A stretch of 64,000 nucleotides of DNA from contig JAAVLQ010000003.1 of assembly GCA_012103075.1 (NCBI GenBank), positions 868,001 to 932,000 of the forward strand. The letters are read 5' to 3'. This DNA is from Brucella cytisi. Its GTDB lineage: Bacteria > Pseudomonadota > Alphaproteobacteria > Rhizobiales > Rhizobiaceae. Below the pieces are notes generated by a model. The model made no database searches and was not told where the DNA came from. It saw nothing but the letters and a program-made list of their open reading frames with translations. This document shows positions 62,547-64,000 of the stretch, piece by piece (the stretch's first letter is position 1; the number at the start of each line of letters is the position of its first letter). The translations under genes and the position numbers were made by a program.

Positions 62547-62997
62547 ATGATGAAGATTGTGACCAGTCTGAGCTTTCAGGGCCAGTGCCGGGAAGCCTTT
62601 GAATTCTACGCTCGGGTCCCGGGCGGAAAGATTACCGCTGCAATGCCCTATGGCGACGGTCCTCCAGACATGCCTATCAAAAAAACGAGAAGTACAAAAC
62701 CCGGCTGATGCACTGCTGGCTGGAAGTTGGTGATCAGGCTCTGATGGGCGCAGATATGGATGTTGATTGGGCCCGGAATATCGACAAGCCAAAAACGGCT
62801 TCGATGTCACTTTACACACCGGGGACAAGGCCGAGGGCCAGCGCTGGTTCGATCAGCTGTCTGATGGTGGCAAGGCGGTCATGCCCTTCGGCGAGACCTT
62901 CTGGTCTCCCGGCTTCGGTTCCCTCGTCGACAAATTCGGCATTCCCCGGATGGTCAATACCATTCCGTCGCCCGACTGGAAACCGGCACAGGGCTGA
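62547..62997 (+). CDS. PhnB/VOC-family protein (frameshift)
   Basis: About 150 residues of the 3-demethylubiquinone-9-methyltransferase-like/glyoxalase fold. FQGQCREAFEFYARVPGGKI is the conserved first beta-alpha unit (usually FNGNCEEALNFYKEV.GG), LMHCWLEVGDQALMGADM the second. The C-terminal FGETFWSPGFGSLVDKFGIP matches the W.PGFG.L.D.FGV.WM end. A one-base shift near 62680. RBS GGGAGAG. Ligand unknown; these proteins often bind a metal but activity is unproven. Confidence 0.82.
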
Positions 62998-63114
62998 TCC
63001 TGAAACACCAGTCAAAAATGGATTGGTTGCCGGCTGCACCGAACCGCGCGCGTCCGGGGAATATAGTGTGCTCCAGCTTTTATTGGCGCCAGAAAGCACA
63101 TGTCGGGTAGTACT

Positions 63115-64000
63115 ATGAGCATATCCTATCGCTGGGTTATCGTGGCTGCAGGTGGTCTCTTGGGGTGCGTCGCCATCGGAGCGATGTTTTCGCTTCCGGT
63201 CTTCCTGCGGCCTATGGCGCAGGATACCGGCTGGTCCGTTACCGGAATATCCGCGGCAATGACTTTTGGCTTCCTCGCCATGGCAGCCGCGAGCATGGTG
63301 TGGGGTAGTCTTTCCGACCGGTTTGGTCCGCGCCCCGTTGTGTTGACGGGATCGCTCGTTCTGGCGTCTAGTCTCGCTCTCGCCAGCCGGGCAGGAACGC
63401 TTGGTGAATTCCAACTCCTCTTCGGTCTTCTGGTTGGCACGGCGACTGCCGCTGTCTTTGCGCCCATGATGGCGTGCGTGACAGGCTGGTTCGAAACACA
63501 ACGTGGTCTGGCAGTCTCGCTCGTTTCGGCGGGTATGGGCATGGCGCCAATGACCATGGCACCGTTGGCGGCGTGGCTGGTGACTATCCACGATTGGCGG
63601 ACTGCCATGTTGATTGTTGCCGGAATCGCGGCATCCCTCATGGTCCCCGCAGCGCTTCTGGTGCGTCGACCGCCAGCCCTCGATGAGGGGTCGCGAGAAA
63701 TGGTGGTGGATGAGCCCCACGCGGATATGGGTGTGCGGCAGGCGGTGCGATCGCCGCAATTCATCACACTGATGTTGGCGAACTTCTTTTTGCTGCGCAA
63801 CTCATTCCGGGCCGATCTTCCATACGGTGAGTTATGCTGTGACTTGCGGCATCCCCATGATCGCGGCCGTTTCGATCTACAGCGTCGAGGGATTGGCCGG
63901 TATGTTTGGTCGTATCGGGTTCGGTCTTGCCGGAGACCGCTTCGGCGCCCAGCGTGTGCTGGTGATCGGACTTCTTGCACAGGCATTTGGCGTACTCGCC
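63115..64000 (+). CDS. MFS transporter, 3' end outside the window (one frameshift)
   Basis: Starts MSISYRWVIVAAGGLLGCVA. The loop 2-3 signature is GSLSDRFGPRPVVLTG and the sixth helix region AAWLVTIHDWRTAML. The T5 run at 63787-63791 must lose one T; the repaired frame then reads GPIFHTVSYAVTCGIPMIAAV and MFGRIGFGLAGDRFGAQRVL to the edge. Resembles monocarboxylate/oxalate-type MFS permeases. It lies 120 bases after the PhnB-like gene; no further partner is visible. Confidence 0.8.
   Translation, partial: MSISYRWVIVAAGGLLGCVAIGAMFSLPVFLRPMAQDTGWSVTGISAAMTFGFLAMAAASMVWGSLSDRFGPRPVVLTGSLVLASSLALASRAGTLGEFQLLFGLLVGTATAAVFAPMMACVTGWFETQRGLAVSLVSAGMGMAPMTMAPLAAWLVTIHDWRTAMLIVAGIAASLMVPAALLVRRPPALDEGSREMVVDEPHADMGVRQAVRSPQFITLMLANFFLLRNSFRADLPYGELCCDLRHPHDRGRFDLQRRGIGRYVWSYRVRSCRRPLRRPACAGDRTSCTGIWRTR

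Noticed and set aside
62812-63986. Long minus-strand frames (286 and 315 codons) opposite the PhnB and MFS genes
   Set aside because: Their products are Arg/His/Ser-rich with no helices or family motifs, while the plus strand encodes clear VOC and MFS proteins. They are shadows of GC-biased codon positions.

Overview
The window looks like a chromosomal segment of a Brucellaceae-type alphaproteobacterium (Ochrobactrum/Brucella or a close Rhizobiales relative). The reasons are an alpha-r14 (NfeR1-like) small RNA with three anti-Shine-Dalgarno loops, a four-gene cyo ubiquinol oxidase operon without cyoE, many ABC and MHS/MFS uptake systems, each beside its own GntR, IclR, LysR or SorC regulator, and moderately high GC. 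This assignment is by inference; no rRNA or tRNA gene is present.

Read this first: most of the roughly 60 protein genes are split by +1/-1 shifts. Where I rebuilt the frame by hand, the shift usually sat in a short homopolymer (for example G5 at 3787-3791, G5 at 5023-5027, T8 at 33133-33140, T5 at 63787-63791). Conserved motifs continue on both sides. I therefore treat these as single intact genes carrying homopolymer-length sequencing errors and give whole-gene coordinates, not as mass pseudogenisation.

Layout. 1-3.5 kb: a DMT exporter (partial) divergent from an Lrp/AsnC regulator, the alpha-r14 sRNA, and an MFS permease. 3.7-7.9 kb: cyoABCD, the heme-copper ubiquinol oxidase. 8-9.4 kb: a ProP-type osmolyte symporter with a C-terminal coiled coil. 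10.4-12.8 kb: three exported proteins of unknown role, one a copper-ligand-free relative of oxidase subunit II. 12.9-19.2 kb: an M20 amidohydrolase, a polar amino-acid ABC system, a dihydroxyphthalate-decarboxylase-like protein and a MocR-type regulator. 19.2-29.5 kb: a GntR protein with two winged helices divergent from an operon of C45 acyltransferase, Dpp/Opp-type ABC transporter, esterase-like hydrolase, amidase and PaiB-like protein, apparently a system for importing and cleaving amide compounds. 29.7-31.8 kb: a paired SMR exporter and a LysR regulator.

32-39 kb: IclR regulator, MHS permease, GMC dehydrogenase, xsc, pta. Together these fit catabolism of a C2 sulfonate alcohol such as isethionate: uptake, oxidation to sulfoacetaldehyde, desulfonation to acetyl phosphate plus sulfite, then acetyl-CoA. 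39.3-46.1 kb: a ugpBAE-Q-C type glycerophosphodiester uptake operon divergent from a HAD phosphatase and SorC regulator. 46.2-48.7 kb: LysR and a drug-type MFS.

48.7-62 kb is the most unusual part: a LysR regulator, a divergent adenine-deaminase relative, a YczE-like membrane protein, a possible 25-residue membrane microprotein with its own promoter and terminator, two tandem amidohydrolase-2 paralogues (one missing the HxH metal motif), UbiD- and UbiX-family proteins, a His-rich COG0523 GTPase, an NCS2 nucleobase permease, a CodA-like deaminase and a gate-domain membrane protein. Together they suggest a catabolic route for a carboxylated, amino-substituted N-heterocycle. The window ends with a VOC/PhnB-like protein and the start of another MFS permease.
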